A DNA stretch of 60,649 bases from Bradyrhizobium sp. NAS96.2. GTDB taxonomy: Bacteria > Pseudomonadota > Alphaproteobacteria > Rhizobiales > Xanthobacteraceae. A program made the position numbers and the translations under genes. The notes under the pieces were generated by a model that was not told the origin of the DNA, made no database searches, and saw only the letters and a program-made list of their open reading frames with translations. Location: positions 1-60,649 of the forward strand of contig NZ_LGHK01000020.1 in NCBI RefSeq assembly GCF_001908235.1, in the 5' to 3' direction. Within the stretch, counting starts at the first letter, position 1. Each line of letters opens with the position of its first letter. Shown here piece by piece: positions 57,751 to 60,649 of this stretch.

Positions 57751-60649
57751 ATGACGACCATACCTGCCTATACAATCGGTGGTTTAACCCGCCCCGAACT
57801 TCACCTCGATCCGAGCGGCAATATCGTTCTGGATCCGGCCGCGCAGGCATTCGCAAATGCGTATGGTCTGCAATATCTCTACCTCGGGTGCCCTCCCGGT
57901 ACGCCGTGGCCGCCGGTCTCGGGCTTCCTGGCACCGCCGACCGATACAAATTCCGGCGCCAACACGGTCGTTGAAGGCGCAACGCTCAACACCTCGGTCG
58001 GCGTCACTGCGCATAGCGACAGCCTGATCGGCCTTCCCGTCACCTATACGCTGACATCAGATTCTTCCCATGGCGGCTTCAAGGTCGACCCCAACACCGG
58101 CGTGGTAACGGTCGCCGATCCCACCAAGGTCGATTTCGAGAGCTCCGGCGGCAGCTATGTCGTCAATGTGCAGGCCACCGACGGCGTCTTCGTCTCCTCG
58201 CAGAGCTTCGTGATCGCGGTCAGCAACGCACCGCCATCGACACCGACCGACAGCAACGCCACCGCCAATGCCGTCAACGAAGGCGCCGCCGTCAATACCC
58301 TGGTCGGCATCACCGCATCGTCGGCCGACGTCAACGGCCCCGGCGTCACCTTTTCGCTGACGGCCGATTCCTCCAATGGCGGCTTCAAGATCGATCCCAA
58401 CACCGGCGTCGTCACCGTCGCCGATCCCACTAAGATCGACTTCGAGACCGCGCCGGGTCACGCCTACACCATCACCGTGCAGGCCAGCGACGGCCATGGC
58501 GGCATCAGCTCGCAGAGCTTCACGATCAACGTCAACGATGTCCCGGTCTCGACGCCGGTCGACATCAATTCCGCCGCCAACAGCGTCGTCGAAGGCGCCG
58601 CCGCCAACACGCTGGTCGGCATCACCGCCTCCGCGGTCGATCCGAACGGTCCGGCAACCACCTACTCGCTGACCGGCGACACCTCCGGCGGCGGCTTCAA
58701 GATCGATCCCAATACCGGTGTCGTCACCGTCGCCGACCCGACCAAGCTCGACTACGAGAGCGCGCCCGGCCACGCCTATACCATCACCGTGCACGCGACG
58801 GCCGGCGCGACCTCGTCGACGCAGACCTTCACCATCGGCGTCACCGATGCGCCGCCGTCGGCACCGACCGACACCGACGTCACGGCCAACTCGGTCGCCG
58901 AAGGCGCGGCCGTCGGCACCGCGACCGGCATCACCGCGCATTCGACTGACATCAACGGCGGCGCCGTGACCTATTCGCTGGTCGGCGACGCCCACGGCTT
59001 CACCATCGATGCCGCGACCGGCGTCGTCACCGTCGCCGATCCCACCAAGATCGATTTCGAAACCGCGCCCGGTCACGCCTACACCATCACCGCGCAAGCC
59101 AGCGACGGTACGCTGACCAGCACGCAGAGTTTCACCATCAATGTCACCGACGTCGCGCCATCGACCCCGGTCGACAGCAACGCCGCTGCCAACACCGTCG
59201 TCGAGGGTGCCGCTGTCGGCACCACGGTCGGCGTCACCGCGTCGTCGACCGATGTCAACGGTCCGGCCGTGACCTATTCGCTGACCGGCGATACCTCCGG
59301 CGGCGGCTTCAAGATCGATCCCAACACCGGCGTCGTCACCGTCGCCGATCCGACCAAGCTCGACTTTGAGGCCAGCGCCCCAGGCCATTCCTACACGGTG
59401 ACCGCACAGGCCAGCGACGGCACGCTGACGAGCTCGCAGACCTTCACCATCGCGGTCACCGATGCGCCGCCGTCGGCACCGGTCGATACCGATGCCACTG
59501 TCAACGCGGTTGCCGAAGGCGCCGCCGCCGGCACCACGGTCGGCGTCACCGCGTCCTCGACCGACGTCAACGGTCCGCCGGTGACCTATGCGCTGATCGG
59601 CGACACTTCCGGCGGCGGCTTCACCATCAATGCCACGACCGGCGTCATCACCGTCGCCGATCCGACCAAGATCGATTTTGAGACCAGCGGCGCCGGCCAT
59701 TCCTACACGGTGACGGCGCAGGCCAGCGACGGTACGCTCGCGACCTCGCAGACCTTCACCATCGCCGTCACCGACGTCGCGCCGTCGACCCCGGTCGACA
59801 GCGACGTCACCACCAACCACGTCGTCGAAGGCGCCGCTGCCGGCAGCACCGTCGGCATCACTGCGTCCGCGACCGATATCAACGGCCCGGCGGTGACCTA
59901 TTCGCTGGTCGGCGACACCTCGGGCGGCGGCTTCACCATCAATGCCACGACCGGCGTCGTCACCGTCGCCGATCCCACCAAGATCGACTACGAGACCAGC
60001 GGCGCGACCCACAGCTACACCATCACCGCGCAGGCCAGTGACGGCACGCTGACGAGTTCGCAGACCTTTACCATCGACGTCGCCGACGTTGCGCCGTCGA
60101 TCCCGGTCGACGGCGATGCCACTGCCAACCACGTCGCCGAAGGCTCGGCCGCGGGCACCACGGTCGGCGTCTCCGCATCGTCGATCGACGTCAACGGCCC
60201 GCCCGTCACCTATTCGCTGATCGGCGACACCTCGGGCGGCGGCTTCACCATCAACGCGGCAACGGGTGTCATCACCGTCGCCGATCCCACCAAGATCGAC
60301 TACGAGAGCAGCGGCCCAACCCACTCCTACACGGTGACCGCGCAGGCCAGCGACGGCACGCTCGCGAGCGCGCAGACTTTCACGATCGCCGTCGACGACG
60401 CCGCGCCGTCGACCCCGGTCGACGCCGACGTCGCCGCCAATTCGATCGCCGAAGGCGCGGCCAACGGCTCGACCGTCGGCATCACCGCGTCGGCGACCGA
60501 CGTCAACGGCCCGGCCGTGACCTATTCGCTGACCGGCGACACCTCCGGCGGCGGCTTCACCATCAACGCGACCACGGGCGTCATCACCGTCGCCGACCCC
60601 ACCAAGATCGATTATCGATTACGAGACCAGCGGTTCCACCCACGCCTAC
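57751..60649 (+). CDS. Giant repeat adhesin (cadherin/VCBS-like), 3' end outside the window
   Basis: At least 966 codons without a stop. ATG 57751 follows GGAG. There is no N-terminal signal peptide; residues 1-60 form a unique leader (LHLDPSGNIVLDPAAQAF). From about residue 64 there are nine tandem modules of about 100-104 residues with the pattern VVEGA...VTYSLxGDTSGGGF...TGVxTVADPTK..YTxTxQASDGTLxSxQTFTI. This is the cadherin-like/VCBS repeat of type I secreted adhesins, which bind Ca2+ and end in a C-terminal export signal. A 7-bp duplication at 60607-60620 shifts the frame, so the last 37 bases are read out of frame. Confidence 0.85.
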   Translation, partial: MTTIPAYTIGGLTRPELHLDPSGNIVLDPAAQAFANAYGLQYLYLGCPPGTPWPPVSGFLAPPTDTNSGANTVVEGATLNTSVGVTAHSDSLIGLPVTYTLTSDSSHGGFKVDPNTGVVTVADPTKVDFESSGGSYVVNVQATDGVFVSSQSFVIAVSNAPPSTPTDSNATANAVNEGAAVNTLVGITASSADVNGPGVTFSLTADSSNGGFKIDPNTGVVTVADPTKIDFETAPGHAYTITVQASDGHGGISSQSFTINVNDVPVSTPVDINSAANSVVEGAAANTLVGITASAVDPNGPATTYSLTGDTSGGGFKIDPNTGVVTVADPTKLDYESAPGHAYTITVHATAGATSSTQTFTIGVTDAPPSAPTDTDVTANSVAEGAAVGTATGITAHSTDINGGAVTYSLVGDAHGFTIDAATGVVTVADPTKIDFETAPGHAYTITAQASDGTLTSTQSFTINVTDVAPSTPVDSNAAANTVVEGAAVGTTVGVTASSTDVNGPAVTYSLTGDTSGGGFKIDPNTGVVTVADPTKLDFEASAPGHSYTVTAQASDGTLTSSQTFTIAVTDAPPSAPVDTDATVNAVAEGAAAGTTVGVTASSTDVNGPPVTYALIGDTSGGGFTINATTGVITVADPTKIDFETSGAGHSYTVTAQASDGTLATSQTFTIAVTDVAPSTPVDSDVTTNHVVEGAAAGSTVGITASATDINGPAVTYSLVGDTSGGGFTINATTGVVTVADPTKIDYETSGATHSYTITAQASDGTLTSSQTFTIDVADVAPSIPVDGDATANHVAEGSAAGTTVGVSASSIDVNGPPVTYSLIGDTSGGGFTINAATGVITVADPTKIDYESSGPTHSYTVTAQASDGTLASAQTFTIAVDDAAPSTPVDADVAANSIAEGAANGSTVGITASATDVNGPAVTYSLTGDTSGGGFTINATTGVITVADPTKIDYRLRDQRFHPRL
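57940..60649 (+). repeat. Tandem coding repeats, nine units of about 305 bp
   Basis: Units start near 57940, 58245, 58550, 58860, 59160, 59470, 59780, 60090 and 60405, the last cut by the window end. Long stretches, such as the one beginning GGCGTCGTCACCGTCGCCGA, are nearly identical between units at the DNA level, most strongly from the fifth unit onward. Confidence 0.85.
60607..60620 (+). repeat. 7-bp tandem duplication ATCGATT x2 inside the adhesin
   Basis: The sequence reads ATCGATTATCGATTACGAG, whereas the other units read ATCGA(T/C)T(T/A)(T/C)GAG with a single copy. The extra copy shifts the frame by +1 codon position. With one copy removed the frame continues as KIDYETSGSTHAY, in register with the other repeats. 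Confidence 0.9.

Noticed and set aside
58057..60324. A long open frame of about 755 codons on the minus strand
   Set aside because: It is the antisense image of the tandem adhesin repeats. Its Gly/Asp/Ala-rich repetitive sequence follows from the plus-strand repeat composition, and it has no ribosome-binding site.

Overview
The window looks like chromosome of a Bradyrhizobium-type alphaproteobacterium. Three observations point there: the sequence is GC-rich throughout; the protein set is typical of that group (CHCC zinc-finger protein, small DUF3126-type protein next to cysE, BTLCP-type transglutaminase, several exported proteins of unknown function); and the gaps between genes carry several families of long imperfect-palindrome repeats that I associate with Bradyrhizobium and Rhodopseudomonas. 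No rRNA, tRNA, IS element, prophage or CRISPR array was found. The species cannot be named from the sequence alone.

Layout. 0.1-9.9 kb: a two-gene unit (CHCC zinc-finger protein, then an FAD aromatic hydroxylase), a frameshifted membrane-protein gene, an alpha/beta hydrolase whose 3' end overlaps a convergent membrane protein, cysE, a gamma-type carbonic anhydrase and several small exported or membrane proteins. 10-19.4 kb: a coiled-coil membrane protein, a tetR-fabA unit with a palindromic operator, a transglutaminase-like protease, a double PilZ protein, a second FAD monooxygenase, an acyl desaturase, a lipoprotein-type metallo-beta-lactamase-fold hydrolase and a rhizobial 'GWA'-domain protein. 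19.6-24.1 kb: a co-directional cluster of a zinc alcohol dehydrogenase, a cyclic-nucleotide-binding/patatin fusion and an amidohydrolase behind a 20-bp palindrome. 24.1-28.1 kb: a small exported protein, a RidA remnant, an SDR and a large flotillin-like SPFH protein. 28.2-32.8 kb: a cobalamin locus, with a B12 riboswitch and TonB-dependent receptor on the plus strand and a divergent FecCD-type permease plus ATPase; no periplasmic binding protein is present. 32.9-42 kb: stand-alone ATP-grasp enzyme, MFS transporter, CYTH-CHAD protein, divergent marR/ClC pair, D-aminoacylase-type amidohydrolase. 42.2-43.5 kb: a TPR protein whose C-terminus is shared with the small membrane protein encoded just upstream. 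43.8-51 kb: MFS transporter, then an exported methyltransferase-like protein, a LolD-like ATPase, an FtsX-like permease and an AttH/CrtC-like lipocalin, then a MAPEG protein. 51-57 kb: a branched-chain amino-acid-type binding protein and an RND efflux adaptor/pump pair. 57.75 kb to the end: a giant, very repetitive cadherin/VCBS-type adhesin that runs off the window.

The most unusual points are: the adhesin, which has a perfect CRP-type site upstream and a 7-bp tandem duplication that shifts its reading frame near the window end; the dehydrogenase / cNMP-patatin / amidohydrolase cluster; the TPR-membrane-tail fusion; the methyltransferase-ABC-lipocalin operon; and a second perfect CRP-type site in a convergent gap with no annotated gene start. 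I found no defence system that I could support.
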